A stretch of 64,000 bases of DNA from Allohahella marinimesophila (GCF_039538005.1 NZ_BAABBO010000007.1:248001-312000); one strand, 5' to 3'. Counted from the stretch's first letter, positions 26,271-35,746 are shown. Translations and numbers: made by a program. Notes: generated from the sequence alone by a model not told the origin.

Positions 26271-27116
26271 TCAAGGCGCCGAGCTTACCGCAGTCTCGAC
26301 ATTGTCCGGATCAAGTAACTTATCATCCGAATGCTCCTCCTTGGCCCACACCTGCATCTCTGGGCTTTCGGCGTCTCCACGGATAGTACTGAATGCAACA
26401 TCAGCTGCGTCGCGACCGGTGCCGATGCGGACGAACCCACCCACAGGGGCGAGCCGCGTGGCGTCGAACAGGAACCAGCGACCGTCCAGGTAGGCTTCGA
26501 AAAAACCGTGAAAGTCTGGTGGGTTCAGGTTTACGGCATATCCGGCTACGTACCGGGCTGGGATGCCCAGCGCTCTGCACAGGCTAATGCTGACATGCGC
26601 GAAGTCGCGGCACACGCCTTGTTTGAGTTCGAGCACATCGCAGGCCGTCGTTGTGGGTCCAGTACTGCCAGCGGTATAGGACAGCTCTTCGTAGACCCAG
26701 TTGCAGATGGCCGTCACCCGCGAGTAGTCCGGCACCAGCGAACCAAACTGCTTCGTCGCAAATTCCAGAAGCTTATCGGATTCGCAATATCGGCTTGGGT
26801 TGAGATAGGGAAGAATATCGGCCGGCAACTGTTCGTAAGGCGTCTCGCTTACATCTGTCGCCTGCGCCTCTTCGACGTTGAGGTTGACGGTTGCGTTGTA
26901 GCTGACAGTCAGGTCGCACGGTGATACGGACAGCCGAACCAGTCGATTTCCAAGGGGACTGACAGCGCATTCTTCGATCTTGAAGAATGGTTCGACCTCG
27001 AACAATTCTTCAACAATTTGCTGATGTTCGTTTCGCGCTACCGAGATGTTGAACAGGAAGGTCGTAGGGGCATGGACCTGGTAAACAATCCGGCTACCGA
27101 CTTTGATCTGATTCAT
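26271..27116 (-). CDS. Bacterial transglutaminase-like protein
   Basis: This 281-residue protein has an N-terminal bacterial transglutaminase-like beta domain (residues 8-90) and a C-terminal papain-like transglutaminase core. The catalytic triad is Cys169 in KQGVCRDFAH, His203 in PDFHGFFEAYL and Asp218 in WFLFDATR. Members act as proteases or amidases on peptides and cross-links, and many are uncharacterised. No signal peptide is evident, so it is probably cytoplasmic. It lies between a flavodoxin-like gene and the glutaminase gene (106 bases downstream of the glutaminase stop), with no obvious operon partner. Confidence 0.88.
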   Translation of the reverse strand: MNQIKVGSRIVYQVHAPTTFLFNISVARNEHQQIVEELFEVEPFFKIEECAVSPLGNRLVRLSVSPCDLTVSYNATVNLNVEEAQATDVSETPYEQLPADILPYLNPSRYCESDKLLEFATKQFGSLVPDYSRVTAICNWVYEELSYTAGSTGPTTTACDVLELKQGVCRDFAHVSISLCRALGIPARYVAGYAVNLNPPDFHGFFEAYLDGRWFLFDATRLAPVGGFVRIGTGRDAADVAFSTIRGDAESPEMQVWAKEEHSDDKLLDPDNVETAVSSAP

Positions 27117-27221
27117 GAGTTAGGCCTATAGGTTTGGGGCTGGAGAGAGGTCGAGAGGGTTCTCGAGAGACGCATGACCCATGCTAAGCTGAATCGTCGC
27201 TGCTTTACCAGACACCTTCCA

Positions 27222-28151
27222 TCACCTTCCAGAATCAAACACCGACCACTCGAGAGACTTTGAAAGCGCTTCGAGCGCTCGCGTACCGAGCAGGGAGTTG
27301 CCTTGCTTGTTCAATCCGGGTGACCAGACTGCGATGGACGCCTTGCCAGGTAGAATGGCCAGAATACCGCCGCCAACGCCGCTTTTGGCAGGAATGCCGA
27401 CCCGATAGGCGAACTCGCCAGAACCGTTGTAGTGGCCGCAGGTCATCATGAGCGCATTGATGCTGCGCACATTGTCTCTCGACACCAGGCTTGGCGAATG
27501 GCTGAAGCCTGCGAGAAAGCGACCAAAATGCGCTAATTGCTCACAGGTCATTTCGATAGCGCAGTGGTGGAAGTAGACGCCCAGCGTCCGCTCGCAGGGG
27601 TGTTCCAGATTCTTGAAGCTGGCGAGAAAATGGGCAAGTGCCCAGTTCTTGTGGCCGGTGATGGTCTCCGATGCGGCGACAGCCGGATCGATGAGGATGT
27701 CATCATCGGACGCAGCCTGGCGAACGAAGCGCAGCATTTCACCCAGGGTCTCAGCTGGCGTCGAACCAGCAAGAATCATATCTGTCGTGACGAGCGCGCC
27801 CGCATTGACGAACGGATTGGGCGGGATGCCTTTACGGAGCTCGAGCTCCTGCACCGAATTGAACTCATGGGTCGATGGCTCTCGACCAACCCTGCGCCAC
27901 AGGCCGTCACCATAGCGGCCAAGCGCAATAGCCAATGTAAAGACCTTGGATACACTCTGAACAGAAAAACGGGCCGTAGCATCGCCAGCGCTGAACTGTT
28001 GCCCGTCGGCAAGGCAGACCGAAATGCCGAAGCGATCCGGACTGACCTTGGCCAACTCGGGTATGTAGTTCGCAACCGCGCCTTTGTCATTGCAGCCTGC
28101 CATGTCTGCGCAAATGTCCAGCAAGGTCTGGTGCAAGTCTGTTTTACTCAT
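27222..28151 (-). CDS. glsA: Glutaminase
   Basis: This 309-residue enzyme converts glutamine to glutamate and ammonia. It belongs to the serine-type beta-lactamase-like glutaminases, with the SxxK nucleophile motif SVSK at residues 66-69. Other conserved blocks are NPFVNAGALV, NWALAHFLASFKN and the GIPAKSGVGGGI segment near the C-terminus. Length and motifs match the family. It is cytoplasmic and probably single-gene, and it faces away from the second BCCT gene. Glutamate produced here could serve as an osmolyte, but that is inference. Confidence 0.92.
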   Translation of the reverse strand: MSKTDLHQTLLDICADMAGCNDKGAVANYIPELAKVSPDRFGISVCLADGQQFSAGDATARFSVQSVSKVFTLAIALGRYGDGLWRRVGREPSTHEFNSVQELELRKGIPPNPFVNAGALVTTDMILAGSTPAETLGEMLRFVRQAASDDDILIDPAVAASETITGHKNWALAHFLASFKNLEHPCERTLGVYFHHCAIEMTCEQLAHFGRFLAGFSHSPSLVSRDNVRSINALMMTCGHYNGSGEFAYRVGIPAKSGVGGGILAILPGKASIAVWSPGLNKQGNSLLGTRALEALSKSLEWSVFDSGR

Positions 28152-28338
28152 GTGGTCCTAGCATCTGACTGATCGCAAATGAAATTCGACCTGTCAGAGT
28201 ATGGCAGCAGGATGAAGATATCTCGACCGATCCATGTGGGCTACTCCACCCAATTACTCGTAACCGCCTACTGTGGTTGTTCTTCAACTAGATCAATATT
28301 CCTCGCACCCCATAACAACAACGGTTAAGGACGGATTG

Positions 28339-30399
28339 ATGGCAGACGCAAAATCCCCCAAATCAACGCTACTCATGCCGGTCTTTTTACCCGCCGTGAT
28401 CATTATTCTGCTGCTGGTGATCGGCACCGTCAGCGCTCCAGAGCTGGCGGGCGAGGCATTTGCAGACACCCTGGCATACATTACCCAGACCTTCGGCTGG
28501 TTCTACATGCTTGCCGTCGCTTTTTTTCTCGTGTTCATTGTCATCATCGCGCTGTCCTCCTGGGGCAACATCAAGCTCGGGCCAGACCATGCAGAGCCGC
28601 AATATAGCTTTCCAGCCTGGTTCGCGATGCTGTTCTCGGCGGGCTACGGTATCGCGCTGCTCTTTTTCGGTGTGGCAGAACCGGTGCTCCATTATGCGAG
28701 TCCACCTGCGGGGGCAGGGGAGACGGTCGATGCAGCGAAACAGGCGATGCAGATTGCCTTCTTCCACTGGGGTTTCCATATCTGGGCCATCTACGGCCTG
28801 GTGGGACTGGTGCTGGCGTATTTCGCCTTCAGACACGGCCTACCGCTATCCATCCGCTCAGCGCTCTATCCGCTGATCGGCGACCGCATATATGGCCCAG
28901 TCGGTCATGCAGTGGACGTGTTCGCTATTCTCGGTACCATGTTCGGTATTGCTACCACGCTTGGCCTGTCGGTGGCGCAGATCAACGCAGGTCTGAACTA
29001 TTTATGGCCAGTCATTCCGGTGGATGTGACCGTTCAGATTATCGCCATAGCGATCATTACCGGACTCGCAATTTTCTCGGTAGTGGCTGGACTGGACAAA
29101 GGTGTGAAGCGACTGTCCATCCTCAACATGGGCCTGGCTGTGCTGCTGATGACCTTCGTGTTCTTCGCAGGGCCAACTATTCATATCCTCGAAAGTTTTC
29201 TGCAGAACACAGGCAGCTACCTGAACAATATCATCGAGCGCACCTTCAATCTGCAGGCCTACACACGCAGTGACTGGATTGGCAACTGGACCCTGTTCAT
29301 CTTTGGCTGGACTATAGCCTGGGCGCCATTTGTAGGCCTGTTTATAGCGAAGATCAGCCGTGGACGAACCATCCGCCAGTTCGTTATGGGCGTGATGCTG
29401 GTACCCTCGATCTTCACCTTTCTGTGGTTCTCCATTTTTGGCGACACCGCGCTGCACCACATCATGAATGAGGGCTATAGCACGCTGATTGGCTTCGTAC
29501 AGGAAGATCATGCGATCGCGCTGTTCAAGCTCTATGAAGTGCTCCCGCTCACATCCATCGCGTCATTCGTCACCGTCATTCTGATCATCACATTCTTCGT
29601 TACTTCGTCAGATTCCGGCTCGCTGGTCATTGACTCACTGGCTTCCGGTGGCGCTAGCGTGACGCCTGCCTGGCAGCGCGTATTCTGGGCGTCGGCAGAG
29701 GGTATCGTGGCGGCCACTCTGTTACTGACCGGTGGACTGAGCGCCTTGCAGACAATGACCATTGCGAGTGCACTGCCGTTCTCCATCATCATGATGATCT
29801 CAGCCCTTGGTCTGTGGCGCGCTCTGGTGATCGAGGGGCATCAAAAGGAGAGCCTGCAAAGTTATGTGCAGAGCAATCGTTTATCCGGTACCTCTGGCCG
29901 AGGCTTGTGGAAACGTCGTTTGGCCGGGCTGGTGAATTTCCCTGATCGAGACGCTGTACAAACATTTGCGGATACCACAGTTGCCAAGGCCATGCGACGT
30001 GTACAGCGCGAACTGGAGAAAAGCGAGTGGCCAGCACAGTTTCATCAGGACGAAGCGAATTCACGTCTGTATCTGGAGGTCATCCGGGAAGGTCAGCTGG
30101 ATTTCATTTATGAGGTACGCATCGTCGAACATCCACTCCCGGGCTTCGCGTTTCCGGAAATGGCGCACGATAATAGTCAGGAGGAATTCTATTATCGGGC
30201 AGAAGTGTTTCTGCGACTTGGGGGCCAGTCCTACGATATTTACGGCTTTGATCAGCAGGACATCATTACAGACATCCTGGATCAGTTCGAAAAGTATCTG
30301 CACTTCCTGCACATTTCCCCAGGCGTTCTGCCCTGGAACATGTCGGAGCACGATGACATGCTGTTGACTGAGGCAGGGAATTTGAAGCAGCCGAGCTAG
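28339..30399 (+). CDS. BCCT-family transporter, BetT-like, second copy
   Basis: This 686-residue paralogue of the first BCCT protein has the same plan. Twelve hydrophobic segments cover residues 15-500. The Trp segment is FIFGWTIAWAPFVGLF with ISRGRT, and the C-terminal cytoplasmic domain ends in DILDQFEKYLHFLH. The glycine motif is SAGYGIALLFFGVAEP where the first copy has SAGMGIGLMFFGVAEP, so two positions known to line the substrate and coupling site in BetP-type proteins differ. ATG 28339 was chosen over 28273 because AAGGACGG precedes it and the protein then begins MADAKSPKS. Its stop TAG shares the CTAG with the convergent decarboxylase gene. A strong terminator follows at 30420-30461. 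Confidence 0.9.
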   Translation: MADAKSPKSTLLMPVFLPAVIIILLLVIGTVSAPELAGEAFADTLAYITQTFGWFYMLAVAFFLVFIVIIALSSWGNIKLGPDHAEPQYSFPAWFAMLFSAGYGIALLFFGVAEPVLHYASPPAGAGETVDAAKQAMQIAFFHWGFHIWAIYGLVGLVLAYFAFRHGLPLSIRSALYPLIGDRIYGPVGHAVDVFAILGTMFGIATTLGLSVAQINAGLNYLWPVIPVDVTVQIIAIAIITGLAIFSVVAGLDKGVKRLSILNMGLAVLLMTFVFFAGPTIHILESFLQNTGSYLNNIIERTFNLQAYTRSDWIGNWTLFIFGWTIAWAPFVGLFIAKISRGRTIRQFVMGVMLVPSIFTFLWFSIFGDTALHHIMNEGYSTLIGFVQEDHAIALFKLYEVLPLTSIASFVTVILIITFFVTSSDSGSLVIDSLASGGASVTPAWQRVFWASAEGIVAATLLLTGGLSALQTMTIASALPFSIIMMISALGLWRALVIEGHQKESLQSYVQSNRLSGTSGRGLWKRRLAGLVNFPDRDAVQTFADTTVAKAMRRVQRELEKSEWPAQFHQDEANSRLYLEVIREGQLDFIYEVRIVEHPLPGFAFPEMAHDNSQEEFYYRAEVFLRLGGQSYDIYGFDQQDIITDILDQFEKYLHFLHISPGVLPWNMSEHDDMLLTEAGNLKQPS

Positions 30400-31703
30400 G
30401 CATCATCGCATTGCAGGTGAGCCGCTGCAGAACTTTGGTTGCTGCAGCGGCTGACGTTTTTGCCTGGCGCCCTCACGCCACCTGCTGCAGTCTTGCATTC
30501 TCGAACTGACTCGCAGGCGTCACCAGCCAAGATATAATAATCCTTCAACGGCGGAAACCCATTGAACTCTACAGAACTGTAAGAGGTCGTATAGGCGCCA
30601 GTAGACAGCCAGTACAGTCGATCGCCTATCGCCAAATTAAGCGGCAAACCGTATTTGTAGTTTTCATACATAATGTCCGCGCTGTCGCAGCTTGGACCGG
30701 CAATCACCACATCCTCGACTTCGCCTTTTTTCTCGGTATGAATTGGAAACTTGATCGCCTCGTCCATGGTTTCCACGAGGCCGGAAAACTTGCCCACGTC
30801 GGTAAAGACCCAGCGAACCAGGGCTGTGCGCGACTTGCGTGAGATCAGCACCACTTCGCTGACCAGTACGCCGGCGTTGGAAATTAATGAACGACCCGGC
30901 TCGATGATGATCTCGGGAAAGTCTTCGCCAAAGTCCTCCCGGATATAGCGGGTGATTTCCTCAGCATAGGTCTTCAGGTCATTGGTGCGGGTCAGGTAAT
31001 TGGCTGGGAAGCCACCGCCCATGTTGATCATTTTCAGCTCTATGCCGTCTTCCTTCCGCAGCCGCTCGAAGATGACTTTGACCTTGGCGAGGGCCGCATC
31101 CCAGGCGCCGATATCGCGTTGCTGGGAGCCGACGTGGAAAGACACGCCATAGGGCACCAGGCCCAGATCCCGAGCCAGAATCATCAGATCCATGGCCATG
31201 TCGGTCTGGCAGCCGAATTTGCGTGAAAGTGGCCAGTCTGCGGTAAGGGTGCCTTCAGTGAGGATTCTGACGTAAATTTTCGATCCTGGTGCTGCCTTGG
31301 CGATATTGCGCAGGTCCGCCTCGGAGTCCGTGGCATACATGCGTACGCCTTTTTCAAAGAAGGCGCGGACGTCACGGGATTTCTTGATAGTGTTGCCAAA
31401 GCTTATGCGATCCGGGGTGACGCCCAGGGCAAGCACCTTCTCCAGCTCGTAGATCGATGCAATATCGAAGTTTGACCCTTTATCGCGCAGCATCGTCAGG
31501 ACTTCCGGTGCCGGATTGGCCTTGACCGCGTAGTATACGTTGGCGTAAGGGAAGGCGTCCGTCATCTCGTCGTACTGGCGGTTGATGGTAGCAGTATCAA
31601 TGACCAGGAACGGTGTTTCGCGGCCCTCAGAGAAGGCCTTGATGCGCTTGAAGGTATCAGTGTCGTAGTAGTCGCTTACATTGATCGAAGTCTGGTCGCT
31701 CAT
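30396..31703 (-). CDS. Ornithine/lysine decarboxylase, type III fold (PLP-dependent), with C-terminal extension
   Basis: This 435-residue alanine-racemase-fold decarboxylase makes putrescine (or cadaverine) and starts polyamine synthesis. The PLP lysine is Lys61 in YYAVKANPAP. Other family marks are the HVGSQQRD and EPGRSLISNAG segments and the catalytic cysteine in GPSCDSAD. Family proteins end shortly after FNGFPPLKxYYI, here at about residue 391. The frame instead continues for 44 residues through the terminator of the convergent transporter gene to a TAG overlapping that gene's stop. The first codon of the extension is TTG, one change from TAG, so the usual stop was probably lost. ATG 31703 aligns with the family N-terminus; the start 34 codons upstream does not. 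Confidence 0.9.
   Translation of the reverse strand: MSDQTSINVSDYYDTDTFKRIKAFSEGRETPFLVIDTATINRQYDEMTDAFPYANVYYAVKANPAPEVLTMLRDKGSNFDIASIYELEKVLALGVTPDRISFGNTIKKSRDVRAFFEKGVRMYATDSEADLRNIAKAAPGSKIYVRILTEGTLTADWPLSRKFGCQTDMAMDLMILARDLGLVPYGVSFHVGSQQRDIGAWDAALAKVKVIFERLRKEDGIELKMINMGGGFPANYLTRTNDLKTYAEEITRYIREDFGEDFPEIIIEPGRSLISNAGVLVSEVVLISRKSRTALVRWVFTDVGKFSGLVETMDEAIKFPIHTEKKGEVEDVVIAGPSCDSADIMYENYKYGLPLNLAIGDRLYWLSTGAYTTSYSSVEFNGFPPLKDYYILAGDACESVRECKTAAGGVRAPGKNVSRCSNQSSAAAHLQCDDA
30420..30461 (+). terminator. Rho-independent terminator of the second BCCT gene
   Basis: AGCCGCTGCAG at 30420-30430 pairs perfectly with CTGCAGCGGCT at 30442-30452 around an 11-base loop, and TTTTT follows at 30457-30461. 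It lies inside the apparent C-terminal extension of the convergent decarboxylase frame. Confidence 0.8.
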
Positions 31704-31888
31704 GGGCGTAATGGGTCTCTCGAAAAGAGTTGATAAATCCCGGGAGGCGCCGTCTGATATTTGAGCTTCCAGGGGCTGCGCGCATGTCGTCACGAGGCGC
31801 ATCACTTGTCAGCAAATGTAGTCTGCCTTCGAAAGAAGGGCAAAGGCGTGCCTGAGGATAGTCGATGGTCGTTCAGCTCACTTGCTGG

Positions 31889-32911
31889 CTAGTCAGTCTC
31901 ACTGGACAACAGCTCGAACAGATACCCCGGCAGTTTCTGATTGAGTTCGTCCCGAGCGCGCTGTTGAACCATGCCAGCGTCAGCAGCAGAGACCTTTACC
32001 GGCCAGCGCTGCTTGGCCATCACGGTCTCGTTGCGTTGCAGCATCAGCTCATAAGAACCCCGCAGCCAGAACCAGCCCTGCTGCTCCGTGACCGGGGCCA
32101 TATCCGTAAACCCGCGCAATACATACTCAGACTCGGCCACGGTCTTCACACCGAGTTTGGTCAGGGCGCGCTGAAGCTCGGCTTTCACCGACGGGTCGTC
32201 GGCTTGCACTGTAACCGGCAAGGTGCCCAGAGCATTGCGAATGAGCGTATCCACGGCCGCCTGATCGTACTGACTCTTGATGCCCCGGCCATCGGCAACG
32301 ATCATCAGGCTCTGGTTCAACTGGTCACGTCGAATCTGGGCACTGCGAGCGCGCTTGAGGGCGCTCAGCGCCGATAGCGGATTGTTGGCAGTGACACTGG
32401 CGTATTGTATGAGGTCCTTGATCTCGCCATCAGCCGCTAGTATGGCCTGGCGAAAGCGGTTGGAGGCAGGTTGCTTGGCCAATACGGCCAGGGCGTGAAC
32501 CTGCCCCTGTTCGTTTTCCCAGTACTCGACAACCTGAGCGCCTTGCAGCACCTGTCTGGTCTCGGTGCTCACCGCTCGGGTGATTTTCTGTTCATTGGTG
32601 ATCTGCTGCTGCCCCTGGGTTGCGTTGACCTGGGCGCTACTGAAATCGGTCGACGTTTCCTGAACGTTTACTTCGAATATTTTGGCCAGGTTACTGATGG
32701 CTCGATCCGAAGCGGTTTGTCGGTCATCGGCTGATCCGGTCGCCGTCAGATGTGTGGTGGCAGGGTAGGAAGATTCCGGGCTATCCAGCCAGTCGGGTCG
32801 TTCGGGTGTGGAGCTACACGCAGTGATGACAAGCAGGCTGAGCCACACCACGACACTGGCAAGTGCCCTTGGCTGAATCACAGATGAACTGAGTACAGGC
32901 TTATTGTTCAT
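31889..32911 (-). CDS. LPP20-family lipoprotein
   Basis: This lipoprotein of about 340 residues has a signal peptide with lipobox LLVITAC (Cys near residue 30), so it should be acylated in the envelope. After a PERPDWLDSPESSYP linker comes an LPP20-like domain (about 45-160), with TATGSADDRQTASDRAISNLAKIFEV as its mark. A second half of mixed alpha/beta type follows. ATG 32911 has AAGGA seven bases upstream; another ATG lies 15 bases before it. The gene overlaps the end of the COG3014 lipoprotein gene and is the last of four co-directional lipoprotein genes. LPP20-like proteins often accompany LpoB; their role is not well defined. Confidence 0.75.
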   Translation of the reverse strand: MNNKPVLSSSVIQPRALASVVVWLSLLVITACSSTPERPDWLDSPESSYPATTHLTATGSADDRQTASDRAISNLAKIFEVNVQETSTDFSSAQVNATQGQQQITNEQKITRAVSTETRQVLQGAQVVEYWENEQGQVHALAVLAKQPASNRFRQAILAADGEIKDLIQYASVTANNPLSALSALKRARSAQIRRDQLNQSLMIVADGRGIKSQYDQAAVDTLIRNALGTLPVTVQADDPSVKAELQRALTKLGVKTVAESEYVLRGFTDMAPVTEQQGWFWLRGSYELMLQRNETVMAKQRWPVKVSAADAGMVQQRARDELNQKLPGYLFELLSSETD

Positions 32912-34244
32912 TCGGCTGTCCTTCATTTGATTTGATGCCTTTGACAGGCGGATAACTGAGCAGGCGATTATTCAGGCTGTTCACCAGTGCAACACCGTAC
33001 CGAACTGCCCGGCTACGGCTCGCGCCAAGCTCGTTCAGTGGCGGCAACGCTAGACCCTTTCCTACTATCTGCACCGGGGAGTCCAGGGGCGCTACTGTCC
33101 GCGCGACCTGAATCGACGAAGGCAGCATATTCCAGCTCCGCACATCCGCCTGCTCTGAGAGCACGCCGGCAATATTGGCCAGTAGACCGCCTAAACCGCC
33201 CCCGTTTTTCTGAGCTTCCTTCACCATCTGGTATTTGGCCACTGCACGTACAGTGGCCGCTGCCATGATCTTGGCGCTTTGATCAGCAAGGTCTTCGCGT
33301 GCCCGACGCTCGATCATCTCGATGACTTCGGTGCTGTTCACATCAGTGCCGGCCCCGACCTTGCCATTCCCGGACTTGATGGAAAGACGTCTGGGCTGGT
33401 AACGCGATGGCGGATACTGCGGGACCACCACACTGATCAGAGACCTCAGCTTTGGCTCAAATACCGAGAGTCGGGCTTCAGTCTTGTTCGTCACCACGCC
33501 ATCGTGATAATACACAATCCATTCGCCTTCGTTGGCCTTGGGCAATGAGGCCTTGCGACCAAATTCGGCGACGTGTTTTTCATATTCTTCATCGTTGTTC
33601 TGCCGCAGACTCACATTCAGCAAGCTTGTCGCGAGGGCATCAGGTACCTGCTCACCACGAGTCTTGATGATCTCATGCGCGCTGCGGTAGCTGATCAGGG
33701 CGTCGTCCAGCTCACCGTTCATTTCATAAATCAGCCCGGCGAGAAAGCGCACGCTCGCCAATTGCCCGCTGACAGATTCTCTTTCGCCCAGGCGGCTCAT
33801 TGTCACGTTCGCCTGCAGCATTTCGACCCTTGCACCATCGAGATTGCCACTGAACAAATAGCCCATCGCCAGCATGGCATGCACCAGCACCTGCTCACTC
33901 GGCGTGCCGGTATAGCTGCGAAGCGTCTCGTTCGCCGTCAGCGCGCCAAAGTTCTCGGTGAGACTGACCGCCTGTAAGGAAGACATGATGACCTTGGCCT
34001 GCTCGAGATCCTGTCGACTACCGTCCAGATCGCCGCTATAGAGCTTCAGCACGCCACGGTTTAACAGGTATTGAGTTCTGTCGCGATCTGACGGATCGAT
34101 CTCTTCGAGCTTTTTCAGGGTCTCCTCGGGACCCGCTGTCGGGAGGGCGGTCGAGAGCTGGTTGATCTGCCAGGACGAACAGCCCTGCAGATACAGCAAG
34201 CCTAAGCCCAGCAGTGGTGTCGCCAGAAACCGAAACATTCGCAT
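32901..34244 (-). CDS. COG3014-type lipoprotein with TPR-like repeats
   Basis: This protein of about 447 residues has a short signal peptide and lipobox YLQGC. TPR-like helical repeats occupy about residues 30-210 (TQYLLNRGVLKLYSGDLDGSRQDL and later GQLASVRFLAGLIYEMNGELDDAL). The C-terminal half is less recognisable and contains a glycine-rich turn (NGGGLGGLL). ATG 34244 follows AAGGTGAT; a GTG 12 bases upstream is possible. It lies between the LpoB gene and the LPP20-like gene. This grouping recurs in gammaproteobacteria and suggests a role in controlling peptidoglycan synthesis in the outer membrane. Confidence 0.78.
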   Translation of the reverse strand: MRMFRFLATPLLGLGLLYLQGCSSWQINQLSTALPTAGPEETLKKLEEIDPSDRDRTQYLLNRGVLKLYSGDLDGSRQDLEQAKVIMSSLQAVSLTENFGALTANETLRSYTGTPSEQVLVHAMLAMGYLFSGNLDGARVEMLQANVTMSRLGERESVSGQLASVRFLAGLIYEMNGELDDALISYRSAHEIIKTRGEQVPDALATSLLNVSLRQNNDEEYEKHVAEFGRKASLPKANEGEWIVYYHDGVVTNKTEARLSVFEPKLRSLISVVVPQYPPSRYQPRRLSIKSGNGKVGAGTDVNSTEVIEMIERRAREDLADQSAKIMAAATVRAVAKYQMVKEAQKNGGGLGGLLANIAGVLSEQADVRSWNMLPSSIQVARTVAPLDSPVQIVGKGLALPPLNELGASRSRAVRYGVALVNSLNNRLLSYPPVKGIKSNEGQPNEQ

Positions 34245-34267
34245 CCCGGAGATCACCTTAAAGCGGT

Positions 34268-34858
34268 CTAGTAGCGAATGGACGCGTTTTTAACCAGCTT
34301 CTTGATTTTCTTCTGGCCCAGCCAGACCTTGCGGTTATCAGCCATGCTGATCAGGGTCAGGTCGACCTGGTAGAAGCGAACCTGCTCGTTATCCTCAGCG
34401 TCGATGATGGTGTTGACCTGGCCTGTCAGCATGAAATCAGCGCCTAATTCCTGACCGGCTGCATTACGTGTTTCTTCGCGTGCATTCAGATCCTGATCAA
34501 GTCGTTCGTCACGTACTTCACCACGCTCGTCTCTGGACGCGACGAAGTCCACCCGACCAGAGTTGACCAGTTCCCGCTCCATATCGGCGACAAAAGTCTT
34601 CAGGTTGATGTGCTCATGGCTCAGGTTACGAACCGTACCGACGATAACAGCAGGCCGCTCGCCGGTTCGACCGGTGTAATCACTGATCCAGGGGCGAGAC
34701 AGGGCATCCTGAATCATCTCCTGGGCGACCAGGCGCGAGTCGCTGTCGTTCCAGGCGCCGCTCAGATCGACTGTAGTATCGCTGTCTATTCGCTCGACCG
34801 ACGTACTGCAGCCGCTGAACAGCATGGCTGCAAAGATAATGGCCCATATTTTCATCAT
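34268..34858 (-). CDS. lpoB: Penicillin-binding protein activator LpoB-like lipoprotein
   Basis: This 196-residue lipoprotein has the lipobox MLFSGC. The conserved LpoB domain starts VERIDSDTTVDLSGAWNDSDSRLVA. It continues with PAVIVGTVRNLSHEHINL and later ADFMLTGQVNTI. LpoB activates the class A penicillin-binding protein PBP1b from the outer membrane. The family pattern is strong, but the partner is not in the window. ATGATG overlaps the TGA of the preceding gene, so translation is coupled. GGAAGGAAAT provides the ribosome site. Confidence 0.85.
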   Translation of the reverse strand: MMKIWAIIFAAMLFSGCSTSVERIDSDTTVDLSGAWNDSDSRLVAQEMIQDALSRPWISDYTGRTGERPAVIVGTVRNLSHEHINLKTFVADMERELVNSGRVDFVASRDERGEVRDERLDQDLNAREETRNAAGQELGADFMLTGQVNTIIDAEDNEQVRFYQVDLTLISMADNRKVWLGQKKIKKLVKNASIRY

Positions 34859-35406
34859 TTATTTCCTTCCACGAACCGTTCAAAATTGGCATTCGCATTA
34901 TTGCTGTAGAACGCCTTGAAGTTTTCGGACAGTTTGCTGGCTGTCTGGATCGAGTCATCCAGGACATCCATATCCATCTCTGCGAAGGAATAGATGTTTC
35001 CGGTGTCTTCATCTTTCCAGCGGCCTTTGATCTTGGCGCCGTTCAGAGCCGTTTTCGTTGAATTGACGATGGTCTGTTCAATGTTCGCGACAGCAGTATC
35101 GCCCGTGCTGGCTGTGTAATCGTTCAGGGTGCTGTCGACGAAGCTGGAGACCACTCTGGCGACTTCGGCCCTGGCCCTGCCGTCGGCTGTCGAGGTCTGC
35201 AAAGACTGATCATTCAGCGGCGGCGCATAAGCAACGCCCTGAATATAGCGGCCGTCATCGTCATCCACTGCCTGTGTGCCTTCATTCACCCAGTCCGGCG
35301 CATCTGACATACCCATATCACTTTCAATGGTTTCTTTGCTGCTGCACGCAGCCAGGCCCGCCAGAACTGAAAAGATCATGGCTGCCGACAGTGAACGGTT
35401 CAACAT
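34855..35406 (-). CDS. LPP20-like lipoprotein, first gene of the LpoB operon
   Basis: This 183-residue lipoprotein has the signal-peptide lipobox VLAGLAAC. The mature part begins with APDWVNEGTQ, then a DDDDGRYIQGVAYAPP segment and helices (RARAEVARVVSSFVDSTLNDY), as in LPP20-family proteins. ATG 35406 begins MLNRSLSAAM; the upstream in-frame codon would add a hydrophilic stretch before the signal peptide. It precedes LpoB with overlapping stop and start codons. The four genes 35406 to 31889 read in one direction with overlaps or short gaps and form an operon. Confidence 0.75.
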   Translation of the reverse strand: MLNRSLSAAMIFSVLAGLAACSSKETIESDMGMSDAPDWVNEGTQAVDDDDGRYIQGVAYAPPLNDQSLQTSTADGRARAEVARVVSSFVDSTLNDYTASTGDTAVANIEQTIVNSTKTALNGAKIKGRWKDEDTGNIYSFAEMDMDVLDDSIQTASKLSENFKAFYSNNANANFERFVEGNK

Positions 35407-35746
35407 ACGCGCTGTGCTCCTATTGTTTGTTCCGTACATGCTTGCTTACCTAGATTAGGCTAAATCAATGCTCGCGGCGAGACGGGAATACCAGTAGACA
35501 ACCAGCAGGCTTGCAAGATCTTGTAGTTTGACGGCTTTGGGCGGGCTCGGACTGGCGGCCCTCGATGGACGACCATTTGGCATATTACGACACAAAGGAC
35601 CCCTGTATTTGGGCGAAATTTGAGCCGTCTGGCCTATGCGCGTGGCACGCCTGTTCATTTAACATGCGACGCAAGGTAGAGACAGCCAGCAAGAGTTTGC
35701 TTTGCCCGATCGAAGAATTCGCTTCAATCAGACAGGGATAGCAATC
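35407..35746. other. Intergenic region between divergent lipoprotein operon and CAP-domain gene
   Basis: These 340 bases should hold promoters on both strands. I see no convincing gene, hairpin or repeat. The 3' end contains AGGG (35734-35737), the probable ribosome site for a TTG start at 35747. Confidence 0.4.
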
